Notes under the pieces: generated by a model
Told to the model about the DNA's origin: nothing
The model's input: only the letters and a program-made list of their open reading frames with translations
The model's database searches: none
Shown: positions 11,782-20,740 of the stretch, one piece after another
Layout: each line of letters opens with the position of its first letter
How positions within the stretch are numbered: position 1 is the first letter of the stretch
Made by a program: the position numbers and the translations under genes
Assembly: GCA_963700495.1 (NCBI GenBank)
Contig: CAVOXT010000001.1
Span: 1,240,001-1,304,000 of the forward strand
Direction of reading: 5' to 3'
From: JACCTU01 sp963700495
Lineage (GTDB): Bacteria > Actinomycetota > Thermoleophilia > Gaiellales > Gaiellaceae
DNA: 64,000 nt

Positions 11782-13079
11782 GCCTCGTAGACCAGCCTTC
11801 CGTCGGCAACCGTCGCCCGCACCTTCCCGCGCAGCGTCTCGCCGAGCAGCCACGAGTTGGCCGAGCGCGAGCGGAAGCCGTCCTCCTTGACCCTCCAGGT
11901 CGCGTTCAGGTCGAGCAGGACGAGGTTCGCCGGGGCGCCGACCGCGATCCGCGGCTCGTCGAGGCCGTACGCGCGCGCAGGTCCGTTCGACATCCGCTCG
12001 AGGATCGTCTCGAGCGGCACGACGCCCGGTTCGATCAGGTGCGTGAAGAGCACCGAGAACGCCGTCTCCAGGCCGGTGACGCCGAAGGGTGCCGCCTCGA
12101 AGGGGACCTCCTTCTCATGGCGTGCGTGCGGAGCGTGATCGGTCGCGATCGAGCCGATCGTCCCGTCGCGGAGTGCGTCGATCAGCGCGGCGCGGTCTTC
12201 GCGGCTTCGGAGCGGTGGATTCATCTTCAGGTTCGAGTCCAGTGAGCGGACCGCCTCGTCGGTGAGGCAGAGGTGGTGTGGCGTCACCTCCGCGGTGGCG
12301 TCGATCCCGCGCTCGCGCGCGACCCGGAGCGCGGCCACCGATTCTCGCGCGGAAAGGTGAAGAAGGTGCAAAGGGCGCTCCTCGTAGGCCGCCAGCGCGA
12401 GATCACGCTCGACCATGACCGACTCGGCGACGGACGGATACCCGCCGAAGCCGAGCTCCGCCGAGACGGCACCTTCGTGCACCTGGCCGCCGCGCGAGAG
12501 CGTGGGCTCCTCGCAGTGCAGCGCGAGCTTGAGGCCCGTCACCGCGCCGTACTGCAGCGCCCTGCGCATCAGCCCGGGCGCCACGACGGGGTGTCCGTCG
12601 TCGGAGAACCCGACCGCGCCCGCGTCGGCGAGCTCGGCCATCTCCGTCAGTTCGCCTCCGTGCTGACCCTTCGTGATCGCGGCGAGGAAACCGACGGGGA
12701 TCTCCGCCTCGCACCGGGCATCCTCGATCAGCGCACCGAGCACCGCGGCCGAGTCGACGACCGGGTCGGTGTTCGGCATCGCGAGGATCACGCAGAACCC
12801 ACCCGCGGCGGCGGCGGCCGTCCCGGAGGCGAGCGTCTCCTCGTCCTCGCGTCCCGGGACGCGCAGGTGCACGTGCGGGTCGACGAACGCCGGCGCCAGC
12901 ACGAGGCCGGTGCCGTCGATCGTCGTGTGGTTGTTCCGGGGGAGCGCCGTGCCGAGCTGTGCGATCACGCCGTCGTCGACGCGAACGTCGACCTGCGCGT
13001 CGAGTCCCTGCGACGGGTCGAGCACGCGTGCGCCGGTGACGATGAGGCTCTCCTTGGGTGCAGTCTTCCCGACGAGCAT
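11778..13079 (-). CDS. pyrC: Dihydroorotase
   Basis: A 433-residue zinc amidohydrolase closing carbamoyl aspartate to dihydroorotate. It has the metal motif DPHVHLR, the substrate motif MPNTDP, the NPPLRS segment and the catalytic DHAPH near residue 310. ATG 13079 shares bases with the pyrB stop (TAATG). Confidence 0.95.
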   Translation of the reverse strand: MLVGKTAPKESLIVTGARVLDPSQGLDAQVDVRVDDGVIAQLGTALPRNNHTTIDGTGLVLAPAFVDPHVHLRVPGREDEETLASGTAAAAAGGFCVILAMPNTDPVVDSAAVLGALIEDARCEAEIPVGFLAAITKGQHGGELTEMAELADAGAVGFSDDGHPVVAPGLMRRALQYGAVTGLKLALHCEEPTLSRGGQVHEGAVSAELGFGGYPSVAESVMVERDLALAAYEERPLHLLHLSARESVAALRVARERGIDATAEVTPHHLCLTDEAVRSLDSNLKMNPPLRSREDRAALIDALRDGTIGSIATDHAPHARHEKEVPFEAAPFGVTGLETAFSVLFTHLIEPGVVPLETILERMSNGPARAYGLDEPRIAVGAPANLVLLDLNATWRVKEDGFRSRSANSWLLGETLRGKVRATVADGRLVYEA

Positions 13080-14056
13080 TACGCGACCTCGTGCATCGCG
13101 GCCGCCTGCACCGCGACCGGTCCGTGCGTGAGCAGGTCGTAGAGCACCGCCATTCGCGTCACGAGCCCCGCCCGCACCTGCGTCTCGATCAGCGCGTCGG
13201 CCGCGTCGGCGACGACCGGGTCGATCTCGACGCCGCGGTTCATCGGCCCGGGGTGCATCACCTTCTGGCCCGGGCGCAGGCGTTCGGGCGTCACACCCCA
13301 GCGCGCGGTGTACTCGCGGAGCGACGGGACGTAGTTCGAGCCCTCGAGCATCCGCTCACGCTGCATCCGCAGCACGTAGACCACGTCGGCGGCGCCGATC
13401 GCGTCGATCTCGGTCGTCGCCTCGCAGCCGAGCGCTTCGATACCTCTTGGTATGAGCGAGGGAGGGCCGACGACCGTGACGCGCGCACCCATCAAGGTCA
13501 GGGCCTGGATGTTGGACCTGGCGACGCGCGAGTGGAGGACGTCGCCGACGATCGCGACGTGGAGACCGTCGATCTTGCCGAACTCCTCGTGCAGGGTGTA
13601 GAGGTCGAGGAGCGCCTGCGTGGGGTGCTGGTGCTTGCCGTCGCCCGCGTTGACGACGTGAGCGGCGGTCCAGCGGGCGACGAGCTGCGGCGCGCCGATC
13701 TCGGCGTGGCGGATCACGATCACGTCTGGGTCGTACGCCCCGAGCGTGATCGCGGTGTCCTTGAGCGACTCGCCCTTGTCGACCGACGAGCCGGACGACT
13801 TGAACGACATCGTGTCGGCGGAGAGGCGCTTCGCCGCGAGCTCGAAGCTCGAGGAGGTGCGGGTCGAGGACTCGAAGAAGAGGTTGAGCACGAGCCGGCC
13901 CCGCAGGGTCGGCAGCTTCTTCACCTCGCGCTCGAGCGAGCGCTCGAAGCTGCGTGCCGTTCCGAGCAGCCGCTCGACGTCGTCACGCGTCAGGTCGGCG
14001 ACCGAGATGAGGTGGCGCCGCGGCGGCGTCTTCGGCGGGAGGAGATCCTCGCGCAT
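13079..14056 (-). CDS. pyrB: Aspartate carbamoyltransferase catalytic subunit
   Basis: About 325 residues. The carbamoyl-phosphate loop is FFESSTRTSSSFE and the active-site stretch is HPTQALLDLYT, followed by HPGPMNRG. I choose ATG 14056, which has AAGG 5 nt upstream; TTG 14074, overlapping pyrR, is an alternative. There is no pyrI regulatory subunit, as usual outside enterobacteria. Confidence 0.95.
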   Translation of the reverse strand: MREDLLPPKTPPRRHLISVADLTRDDVERLLGTARSFERSLEREVKKLPTLRGRLVLNLFFESSTRTSSSFELAAKRLSADTMSFKSSGSSVDKGESLKDTAITLGAYDPDVIVIRHAEIGAPQLVARWTAAHVVNAGDGKHQHPTQALLDLYTLHEEFGKIDGLHVAIVGDVLHSRVARSNIQALTLMGARVTVVGPPSLIPRGIEALGCEATTEIDAIGAADVVYVLRMQRERMLEGSNYVPSLREYTARWGVTPERLRPGQKVMHPGPMNRGVEIDPVVADAADALIETQVRAGLVTRMAVLYDLLTHGPVAVQAAAMHEVA

Positions 14057-14066
14057 GACCTTGATC

Positions 14067-14654
14067 TCAGCCAAGGGGTTCCTCCTCGGGAGTCGGGACG
14101 AGCAGGACACGGTCGACCTCGTCCACCTCGAGCAACTGCACCTGGATGCGCTCGCCGCGAGAGGTCGGGAGGTTCTTGCCCACGTAGTCCGGACGGATCG
14201 GCAGCTCGCGGTGCCCCCGGTCGACGAGGCAGGCGAGCTGGACGCGCGCCGGACGGCCGTAGTCGAAGAGCGCCTCGATCGCCGCGCGGATCGTGCGGCC
14301 GGTGTAGAGGACGTCGTCGACGAGCACGCAGGTCATCCCCTCGAGCGCGAAGTCGAGCGTCGTCGCCCGGACGAGCGGCTGCGCGTGCAGCGGAGCCTCC
14401 CCGCCGCGGACCTGAACGTCGTCGCGGTAGAACGTGATGTCGAGCGAACCGAGCTCGACGTCCTCGTGCGCGCGCTCCGCGATCAGCCGGCGGAGGCGCT
14501 GGGCGAGCGGGACGCCGCGCGTGTGGATTCCGACCAGTGCCACGCGGTCGAGCCGGGGGTTCGCCTCGATGATCTCGTGGGCGATCCGGGAGAGCGTGCG
14601 CCCCATTGCCTCGGCATCGAGGAGAACGGTTTCGGATGAGACACGCGCGCTCAC
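14067..14654 (-). CDS. pyrR: Pyr operon regulator / uracil phosphoribosyltransferase
   Basis: A 195-residue type I phosphoribosyltransferase fold. The PRPP motif is VLVDDVLYTGRTIRAA and the N-terminus LLDAEAMGRTLSRIAHEI matches PyrR. PyrR binds a conserved hairpin in pyr mRNA when UMP is high; just such a loop lies at 14690-14719. The GTG start at 14654 overlaps the stop of a short leader reading frame (GTGA). Confidence 0.95.
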   Translation of the reverse strand: MSARVSSETVLLDAEAMGRTLSRIAHEIIEANPRLDRVALVGIHTRGVPLAQRLRRLIAERAHEDVELGSLDITFYRDDVQVRGGEAPLHAQPLVRATTLDFALEGMTCVLVDDVLYTGRTIRAAIEALFDYGRPARVQLACLVDRGHRELPIRPDYVGKNLPTSRGERIQVQLLEVDEVDRVLLVPTPEEEPLG

Positions 14655-14689
14655 GGCGCCGCGCAGGTCGTGGGTGCAGCCATCATCAC
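14651..14689 (-). CDS. Putative pyr leader peptide, coupled to pyrR
   Basis: GTG-ATG-ATG opens a frame encoding (V)MMAAPTTCAAP and stopping in the TGA that overlaps the pyrR GTG. AAGGAG sits 2 nt before the GTG, 5 and 8 nt before the two ATGs, and forms the 3' arm of the PyrR-loop hairpin. PyrR binding would therefore mask this ribosome site and, through coupling, pyrR. Whether the peptide itself matters is unknown; it may serve only to load ribosomes. Confidence 0.6.
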   Translation of the reverse strand: MMMAAPTTCAAP

Positions 14690-14719
14690 AACTCCTTCCC
14701 GGCCTCGCTGGACCGAGTT
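14690..14719 (-). promoter_or_regulatory. PyrR-binding RNA loop overlapping a ribosome site
   Basis: On the minus strand AACUCGG-UCCAGCGAGG-CCG..GAGUU. The loop UCCAGCGAGG fits the PyrR anti-antiterminator consensus UCCNGNGAGG exactly. The outer arms AACUC/GAGUU pair and include the AAGGAG ribosome site. There is no terminator or antiterminator downstream, so translational repression as shown for Mycobacterium smegmatis is the likely mode. Confidence 0.82.
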
Positions 14720-14739
14720 AAAGGGGTCGGGTCGCGGAG

Positions 14740-14769
14740 AGCCTAGCCGACCCGCCGGACGGAAGCCAA
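14740..14769 (-). promoter_or_regulatory. pyr operon promoter
   Basis: TTGGCT (14764-14769), 18-nt spacer, TAGGCT (14740-14745) on the minus strand, about 20 nt upstream of the PyrR loop, so the whole loop would lie in the 5' leader. Confidence 0.55.
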
Positions 14770-14834
14770 ACAGCCGGTTGGACGCAGATCCCCCTTTCGG
14801 GCCCAACCGTTCCACCGCGGCGGCGTCAGAGCAT

Positions 14835-15674
14835 TCACTGTGGCACGTTGGGGTTTCGATTTGAGCGAGCCGTACCGGCGGCGATCGCCTGAGCATCCGC
14901 GCGGCCGCGCTGCGTGCCCCGTGCGGAAGCGTCTGCGGCTCGTCGTCCCGCGCCTGCGCCGCGTGCGCTGAGGTAGAGCGCCGCCCACTGGTGGGCGTCG
15001 AGCTCCCGCGGCTCGACGCGCCTGCGAATGCCGACGGAGCGCAGACCGTGGCGGAAGCCGCGGGCAACGAACGCGGCGTACCGCCCGGCCTCGTTCGGCG
15101 GGACGAGCGGAGTCGAACGGCGCTCGACGACAAGCACGCCTGCGTCGACGGCCGGCGGCGGGTCGAAGCAGTCACGCGGGAGCCGGCGGGCGACCGAGAA
15201 CCGGTACCACGCGTTCCAGCGCACTCCGTTCGCCGTGGACGGCCACGGGACCGCCCGCTTCAGTGCGACTCCCCACTGCACGACGAGGTCTGCGCGCTCG
15301 AGCGGGAGCTCAGGATCGTCGAGCAACCGGCGCAGGAGCTCGTTCGTCAGGTCGAACGGGATGTTCGCGACGACCCGGAACGGCTCGCTCGGAAGCGGCA
15401 CTCGCCGCGCGTCGCCCTCGATCACGTCCACGTTCGGCCAGCGGCCGCGCAGGCGTGCCGCCAGGACCGGGTCGAGCTCCACCGCGACGACTCGACGGGC
15501 AATCCGGGCGAGTGGGTCGGTCAGACGGCCGCCGCCGGCGCCGAGGTCGACGACGAGATCGTCCTGGCCCACGCCGGCGTCGCGGACGAGCTCCGCCGCG
15601 AGCGCTCCGGTGCGAAGGAAGTGCCGGCTACGGGCGCGCGCCGGTCGCGCGCGCGATGCGCGTCGAACGGCCAC
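14835..15674 (-). CDS. Erm-like rRNA adenine N6-methyltransferase
   Basis: A 279-residue Rossmann methyltransferase of the KsgA/Erm superfamily. It begins with a basic stretch and RSRHFLRTG (compare SQNFL), has the SAM motif VVDLGAGGGRLT, VAVELD, the target motif NIPF, and LVVQWGVALKRA. NIPF and the LVVQW stretch are Erm-like; KsgA normally has NLPY. Erm enzymes dimethylate A2058 of 23S rRNA and confer macrolide-lincosamide resistance; whether this one does is untested. The tail after about residue 235 is Ala/Arg-rich and unconserved. Start GTG 15674. Confidence 0.75.
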   Translation of the reverse strand: MAVRRASRARPARARSRHFLRTGALAAELVRDAGVGQDDLVVDLGAGGGRLTDPLARIARRVVAVELDPVLAARLRGRWPNVDVIEGDARRVPLPSEPFRVVANIPFDLTNELLRRLLDDPELPLERADLVVQWGVALKRAVPWPSTANGVRWNAWYRFSVARRLPRDCFDPPPAVDAGVLVVERRSTPLVPPNEAGRYAAFVARGFRHGLRSVGIRRRVEPRELDAHQWAALYLSARGAGAGRRAADASARGTQRGRADAQAIAAGTARSNRNPNVPQ

Positions 15675-15727
15675 GGCTGCGGAAGGTCACGGTGCCCATG
15701 AGTACGTCGTCAGCATGATACGCGCCT

Positions 15728-17653
15728 GTGAGGCGGTTCCCCCCACTCGCGCTCCTCGGCGCGCTCGTCGCGCTCTCGACGATCGTCCGCTCCTGGGCCG
15801 GGCTGCGCGTGCCCACGCCCTGGATCGCGGCCGACGAGATGATCTACGCCGAGCTCGGGCGGAGCCTCTGGGAGACCGGACGGCTCGAGATCCTCGGCCA
15901 GGAGACCGCGTTCTACAGCCTCCTCCACCCCGCCCTGATCGGGCTTCCACTGGCCCTGTTCGACACGGCGCTCGGGTACGACCTCGCCCGGGTGCTCCAG
16001 GCATTCGTGATGTCGCTCGCGGCGGTACCGGTGTTTCTGTGGGGACGGCGGCTGATGTCGGACGGCTGGGCGCTCGTCGCGGCGGGGCTGACGCTCGCGA
16101 TCCCCGGTCTCGCCTACTCGGGCCTGCTGATGACCGAGACGGTCTTCTACCCCTTGATCGCGCTCGCCGCGTGGGCCGCGGCGGAGACGCTCGTCGAGCC
16201 GCGGCCGAGAAACCAGGCGCTCGTGGTCGGCGCGATCCTCCTCGTCGTGTTGACCCGGCTTCAGGGCGTCGTGCTCGTACCCGTGTTCGTGCTCGCGGCC
16301 GTCCTCTTTGCATCGTCCGCCCGCAGCTTCGCCCCGCTCGCCCGGCTCTGGCCGTCACTCGCCGCGCTCTGCGTTGTGGCGGTCGCCGTGCTGGCGATCG
16401 GCTTCGGAGCGTACGAGCCGGCCGGAACGGCCAACTACTCGCTGAGCGACGCACTCAGGTACATCGTGTACCACGCGGCAGACGCGACGCTGCTCGTCGG
16501 CGTCGTGCCGGTGTGCGCCGTCGCGATGCTCGCGCTCCACCGCGACGCCGACCCGAAGGTGCGTGCGTATCTCGCGGTTGCCTTCGCGCTCTTCGCCGGG
16601 CTCGTGTCCGAGGTGGGGCTGTTTGCGTCCCGCTACGTGGGCCGCCTCGCCGAGCGGGACCTGCTCGGGCTCGCACCGGTCCTCTTCATCGGGCTCTGCG
16701 TCTGGCTCGACCGAGGTGGGCCGAGGACGCGCCTCTCCGCGTCGCTCGTCGCGTTCGGAACCGCGGCGCTCGTCCTGACGCTGCCGCTCGGCCGCCTCGT
16801 GCACAAGGCTGCGCTGCCCGACGCGTTCTCGCTCGTCGCGGTTTGGCAGCTCGGGAGCTACGAGGCGCTCGTCTGGGGGTTCACGGCGGCCGCAGTCGTC
16901 GGCTTCGCGATTCTTCCCCGCCGTGCGCTCGTCGTGCTTCCGATCGGGCTTGCGGCCGTGTTCGCGGCATCGTCTGTCGCCGTCTCCCGGTTCGTCGCCG
17001 ACGAGGCGACGACGCTCGAGGAGTCGTTCTTCGGTGCGGCCGAGCCCGACTGGGTCGACGAGGCCGCGCCCGGCGGCGCGGCGTACTTCTACGACGGCGA
17101 CCCGTACTGGAACGCCGTCTGGGAGTACGTCTTCTGGAATCCCGGCATCCGCCGCGTCTACCTGCTGAGCGGCGCGCCGCGCGTGCCGGGACCGCTGCCC
17201 CAGACGCGGGTCGATCCGGTTCCACTGGGAGAACTCGACGCCGATGCTCCGCCGTTCGTCGTGGGCTCGACGGCGTTCACGTTTGCCGGTGAGCCCGTCA
17301 AGTCGGTCGACCAGGTCGGCCTCGTCCAACGCGGGCTTACGCTCTGGCGGGCGGACAGCCCGCTCCACCTCGGCACCGCGACCGTCGGAGTCCCTGCCAG
17401 CGGCGACATCAACCAGCATGCATCAATCACCGCGTACAACTGCACCGGCGGCACCTTCGAGCTGACCCTGATCGCCAAGGGTGCTCCGGTCATGGTCCGG
17501 CTCGAGAGCGGCGACGCCGTCGCTGAGCGAACGCTCGCAGCCGAGGAGATCTGGCGTCCGTCCGTGCCGGCAAGCGCGACGGCCGGCGTCTGCTCGCTCG
17601 CGGTGGCGTCCTCGGGGATCGTCGGCTCGACGCGCTTCGAGTACGTCCGCTAG
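15728..17653 (+). CDS. Polytopic membrane protein, GT-C glycosyltransferase-like
   Basis: A 641-residue protein with roughly a dozen hydrophobic helices over residues 1-430 and a C-terminal extracytoplasmic domain rich in beta-prone sequence. The first periplasmic loop has WIAADEMIYAELGRSL, resembling the acidic catalytic loop (DE..Y) of GT-C/PMT glycosyltransferases. It probably uses a lipid-linked sugar. No neighbour indicates the acceptor. The start is GTG 15728, divergent from the Erm-like gene. Confidence 0.65.
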   Translation: MRRFPPLALLGALVALSTIVRSWAGLRVPTPWIAADEMIYAELGRSLWETGRLEILGQETAFYSLLHPALIGLPLALFDTALGYDLARVLQAFVMSLAAVPVFLWGRRLMSDGWALVAAGLTLAIPGLAYSGLLMTETVFYPLIALAAWAAAETLVEPRPRNQALVVGAILLVVLTRLQGVVLVPVFVLAAVLFASSARSFAPLARLWPSLAALCVVAVAVLAIGFGAYEPAGTANYSLSDALRYIVYHAADATLLVGVVPVCAVAMLALHRDADPKVRAYLAVAFALFAGLVSEVGLFASRYVGRLAERDLLGLAPVLFIGLCVWLDRGGPRTRLSASLVAFGTAALVLTLPLGRLVHKAALPDAFSLVAVWQLGSYEALVWGFTAAAVVGFAILPRRALVVLPIGLAAVFAASSVAVSRFVADEATTLEESFFGAAEPDWVDEAAPGGAAYFYDGDPYWNAVWEYVFWNPGIRRVYLLSGAPRVPGPLPQTRVDPVPLGELDADAPPFVVGSTAFTFAGEPVKSVDQVGLVQRGLTLWRADSPLHLGTATVGVPASGDINQHASITAYNCTGGTFELTLIAKGAPVMVRLESGDAVAERTLAAEEIWRPSVPASATAGVCSLAVASSGIVGSTRFEYVR

Positions 17654-17657
17654 ATGC

Positions 17658-18785
17658 TCACGGCCAGCGGCGTCCCGCTCCCCGCATCGAGCGCGACTGA
17701 ATGTGGCGCGCGACATCGCTGATCGATAGGAGCCCGACGAGCCGTCCGTCCTCCACGACGAGGCCCCGTCCCACATCTTCGCCCAGCTTCGTGAGCGCCT
17801 GATCGAGCGGCTCGTCCGCGCTCAGCACCGGGACGTCGCTCAGCGGCAGCATCGAGTCGCGCACCGACCGCTCGTCCCACTCGCGGCGCGGAATCGCCGC
17901 GACGCTGCGGAACGGGAGCAGGCCGACGGCGAGGCCGTTCTCGACGACGGGATACGTGGTGTAGCGGTGCGTCCAGACGACCCCGTCGAGCAGATCGCCG
18001 ATCGTCTGGTCGGGTGCAACAGTCGTCGGCTGTCGCACCATGACGTCGCGTACACGGAACCCGGCGAGTGCCTCCTGAACGACGCCCGCGCGTGCTTCGC
18101 CGGCGGCGGCGCCGAGGAGGAACCAGCCGAGCAGCGCGAGCCAGAGTCCGCTCGTCGCGCTCGCCCAGAAGAAGAGCGCCAGACCGCCCGCGATGAACAG
18201 GAAGCCGAAGCCTCGCCCGATCGAAGAGGCGACGCGCGTGGCGAAGGCGAAGTCGTTGCGGAGCGCCCAGAGCGCGGAGCGCAGGATCCGGCCGCCGTCC
18301 AGGGGCAGTGCGGGCAGCAGGTTGAACACGAGGAGCGCGAGATTGATGTAGCCGAGCCAGGCGGCCACCCCGTCCACCTGCTCTGCACCGGAGAGCACGA
18401 CCGCAACTCCGACGAACCCCGCGCCGAGCAGAAGCGAGACGAGCGGGCCGGCGATCGCGATCCGGAACTCGGCCCCGGCCGAAGGAAACATCCCGCTGAA
18501 CTTTGCAACGCCGCCGAAGAGCCAGAGCGTGATCCCTTCGATCGTCATCCCCTCGCGTCGCGCCTCGACGGCGTGGCCGAGCTCGTGGAGCAGGAGCGAG
18601 GTGAAGAAGAGGATCGATGCGACCACCGCCATCGCGAGGTAGGTGCCGTCGCTCAGGCCCGGGTTCTGGTCGGGGAAGACGGTCGTCGCGAGCGACCAGA
18701 CGATCAGCGCGAAGACGGCGAGCCAGCTCCAGTGCACGCCGATCTCGATCCCGAGGATGCGGCCGAGGGTGACGCTCGAATTCAT
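17658..18785 (-). CDS. Site-2 protease family (M50) with CBS domains
   Basis: A 375-residue intramembrane metalloprotease. The zinc motif is LLHELGHAVEA in a hydrophobic helix (about residues 66-76) and the third ligand motif is NLLPALPLDGGRIL. Two CBS repeats follow from about residue 235 (FRVRDVMVRQPTTV and SMLPLSDVPVLSA). CBS tails often sense adenosine nucleotides. The ATG overlaps the methyltransferase stop by 4 nt (ATGA). It is the last gene of a four-gene operon. Confidence 0.9.
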   Translation of the reverse strand: MNSSVTLGRILGIEIGVHWSWLAVFALIVWSLATTVFPDQNPGLSDGTYLAMAVVASILFFTSLLLHELGHAVEARREGMTIEGITLWLFGGVAKFSGMFPSAGAEFRIAIAGPLVSLLLGAGFVGVAVVLSGAEQVDGVAAWLGYINLALLVFNLLPALPLDGGRILRSALWALRNDFAFATRVASSIGRGFGFLFIAGGLALFFWASATSGLWLALLGWFLLGAAAGEARAGVVQEALAGFRVRDVMVRQPTTVAPDQTIGDLLDGVVWTHRYTTYPVVENGLAVGLLPFRSVAAIPRREWDERSVRDSMLPLSDVPVLSADEPLDQALTKLGEDVGRGLVVEDGRLVGLLSISDVARHIQSRSMRGAGRRWP

Positions 18786-19525
18786 GGCGTTCCGATCGCG
18801 ACGAGCCAGCGCAGCTCGTACTCCACCCGCTCGGGGAGTTCACGCTCGGCGCGCTCCAGGCCCTGCTCGTACTCGGTCTCGTCGAGCAGGTCGAAGGTCG
18901 AGATGTGCCGCGCACGCATCCGGTGCAGCGCCTCTTCTCGGCTCAGCGACGCGCGCTGGTCGAGCCGCTTCGTCTCGACTGCGTCGAAGCCCGCGTCGCG
19001 GAGCTCGCGCTCCAGCTGCTCGGCCGTTGGAAACCGCGCGGTGTCGACCGCCCGCAGCGACGGCAGATAACGGTTGAGCCAGAACGAGTCGAAGTGCGAG
19101 CGGTCGAAGCTGACGACTGCGACCCGGCCGCCGGGCGCGAGCACGCGGCGTGTCTCGGTGAACGCCTGCGGCCGGTCGACGAGGTGGACGACGAGCCAGA
19201 ACGCCACCCGCTCGAACCATCCGTCCTTGAACGGGAGCGATTCGGCCCGCGCCTCCTTGAACGCGGCGCCGCGCGGCGCCTTCGCCTTTGCCACCGCGAG
19301 CATCTCGGGCGAGGCGTCGATGCCCCAGACCTTCGCGGCGGAACGCTCCGCGAGCGCGACACTCAGCCGGCCTGTCCCGCAGCCGACGTCGAGCACGCGA
19401 CGTCCTCGCAGGTCAGCCGCGCGCTCGACGAGCTCGTAGACCTCCCACCAGTTCTCGTCGACAGGACGAACCTCGTCGTACGTCGCCGCGAGTCGCGAGA
19501 AATCAGGTACCCGCGTCGAGCTCAT
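18782..19525 (-). CDS. Class I SAM-dependent methyltransferase
   Basis: A 247-residue Methyltransf_11 type protein. Motif I is VLDVGCGTGRLSVAL at about residues 43-57, then WGIDASPEML and VLAPGGRVAVVSF. The substrate is unknown. It is translationally coupled on both sides: a 23-nt overlap with the DUF2007-like gene and a 4-nt overlap with the M50 protease gene. Confidence 0.88.
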   Translation of the reverse strand: MSSTRVPDFSRLAATYDEVRPVDENWWEVYELVERAADLRGRRVLDVGCGTGRLSVALAERSAAKVWGIDASPEMLAVAKAKAPRGAAFKEARAESLPFKDGWFERVAFWLVVHLVDRPQAFTETRRVLAPGGRVAVVSFDRSHFDSFWLNRYLPSLRAVDTARFPTAEQLERELRDAGFDAVETKRLDQRASLSREEALHRMRARHISTFDLLDETEYEQGLERAERELPERVEYELRWLVAIGTP

Positions 19526-19715
19526 CCGGCTCGGTCATCGCCTCGATCGCGTCCTGCGCGACCTCGACGGACTCCTCCGGGACGAGCACGGCCAGCGAGT
19601 CGGAGTCGTCGTCCGGCGCGAGCTCGGACACGATTCCCGCCTCCGAGAGAATCGCCTGAATTTCCTCCGCCTCGGTGACGTCGGCTGCGACCGCCACCTG
19701 CACCTTCCCTGTCAT
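19503..19715 (-). CDS. DUF2007-like small protein
   Basis: A 70-residue acidic protein: MTGKVQVAVAADVTEAEEI followed by AILSEAGIVSELAP, the pattern of the DUF2007 putative signal-transducing family (ferredoxin-like fold). ATG 19715 overlaps the RNase Z stop (ATGA). No function is known. Confidence 0.75.
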   Translation of the reverse strand: MTGKVQVAVAADVTEAEEIQAILSEAGIVSELAPDDDSDSLAVLVPEESVEVAQDAIEAMTEPDELDAGT

Positions 19716-20718
19716 CCTGACTCCTCGACCGTCGTGACCGGTTCCGGGGCTGGGGATTGTACGCGGCGACCGGACGCCGCACCCTTCACCAGTCTCGGCA
19801 CGTCGCGTTCGGGGAAGGGAACCTCGACGGCGTCGAAGTCGCGCGGGACCACGGTCTCGGGGAAGATCGCCTGCGCCTCCTCGGCGAGCTCGGGGCCGAA
19901 ATAGCGGCTCGAGAGGTGCGTCAGGGCGAGCAGCGCGACCTCGGCCTCGCGCGGCGACCTCGGCCGCCTGGGCGGCGGTGGAGTGCAGGGTCTCTTCGGC
20001 GCGCTCTCGTTCCGTCGTCCGCGAACGTCGCCTCGTGGACGAGGACGTCCGCGTGCATGGCCGCCTCCACGACACTCGCCGCGGGCGCAGTGTCGCCGGC
20101 GATCACGATCTTCCGTCCGGGCCTTGCCTCGCCCACCACCGAGTCAGGCGTGATCACGCGCCCGTCAGGCAGCGTGACGGCCTCGCCCCGCTGGAGAGCA
20201 CCGCGCTCCGGCCCGATCGGAATCCCGAGCGCCTCGGCGGCGTCGGCGTCGAAGCGGCCCGGCCGCGGCTCCTCCACGAGCGAGTAGCCGACCGTGCTGC
20301 GGCCGTGGTTCGGCGCGAAGATCTCGAGACGGTAGTCGCTCCGCGCGAGCACGTCTCCCGGGCGGACCGTGACGAGCTCGAGCGGGTAGGTCAGCTTGCC
20401 GAAGATCCGGCGCAGGTCGGCGAACAGCTCGGAGAGGCCGGGCGGGCCGTAGACCGTCGCGGGCAGCGAGCGTCCGCGGAGCGCGAACGTCTTCAGCATT
20501 CCGGGGAGGCCGAGGAAGTGGTCGGCGTGGTAGTGGGTGAGGAAGATCTCCTCGAGCTCGACGAGTCCGACCGAAGAGCGCAGCAGCTGCCGCTGCGTCC
20601 CCTCGGCGCAATCGAACAGGAGCTTGTCGCCGCCGCGCCGGAGCAGCAGCGCGCTCGGGGCGCGCTGCGCGGTCGGCATCGAGCCCGACGTGCCGAGGAA
20701 GACGAGGTCCAGATCCAC
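19712..20718 (-). CDS. rnz: Ribonuclease Z, two +1 frameshifts
   Basis: About 335 residues, metallo-beta-lactamase fold; processes tRNA 3' ends. It begins DLDLVFLGTSGSMPT and carries the zinc motif THYHADHFLGLPG. After VLVHEATFADD the frame shifts near 20030 into ERERAEETLHSTAAQAAE, then shifts again near 19950 into EVALLALTHLSSRYF and ends VTTVEESG. Both shifts are explained by one extra base each. Divergent from the ThDP enzyme across a 22-nt shared promoter. Confidence 0.85.
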
Positions 20719-20724
20719 GGGGCG

Positions 20725-20734
20725 AGTGTAGTTT
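20725..20734. promoter_or_regulatory. Overlapping divergent -10 elements (rnz / ThDP enzyme)
   Basis: Only 22 nt separate two divergent GTG starts. TACACT on the minus strand (20725-20730) is 6 nt before the rnz GTG, and TAGTTT on the plus strand (20729-20734) is 6 nt before the ThDP gene GTG. Both mRNAs would be leaderless. Confidence 0.6.
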
Positions 20735-20740
20735 CCGCCT

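Noticed and set aside
13058..14437. A 459-codon plus-strand frame opposite pyrB/pyrR
   Set aside because: No domain or natural composition; it mirrors the codon periodicity of pyrB and pyrR.
14835..15674. Annotation as KsgA (16S rRNA dimethylase)
   Set aside because: NIPF instead of NLPY, a LVVQW segment and the basic RSRHFLR start fit Erm-like proteins better; kept only as the alternative.
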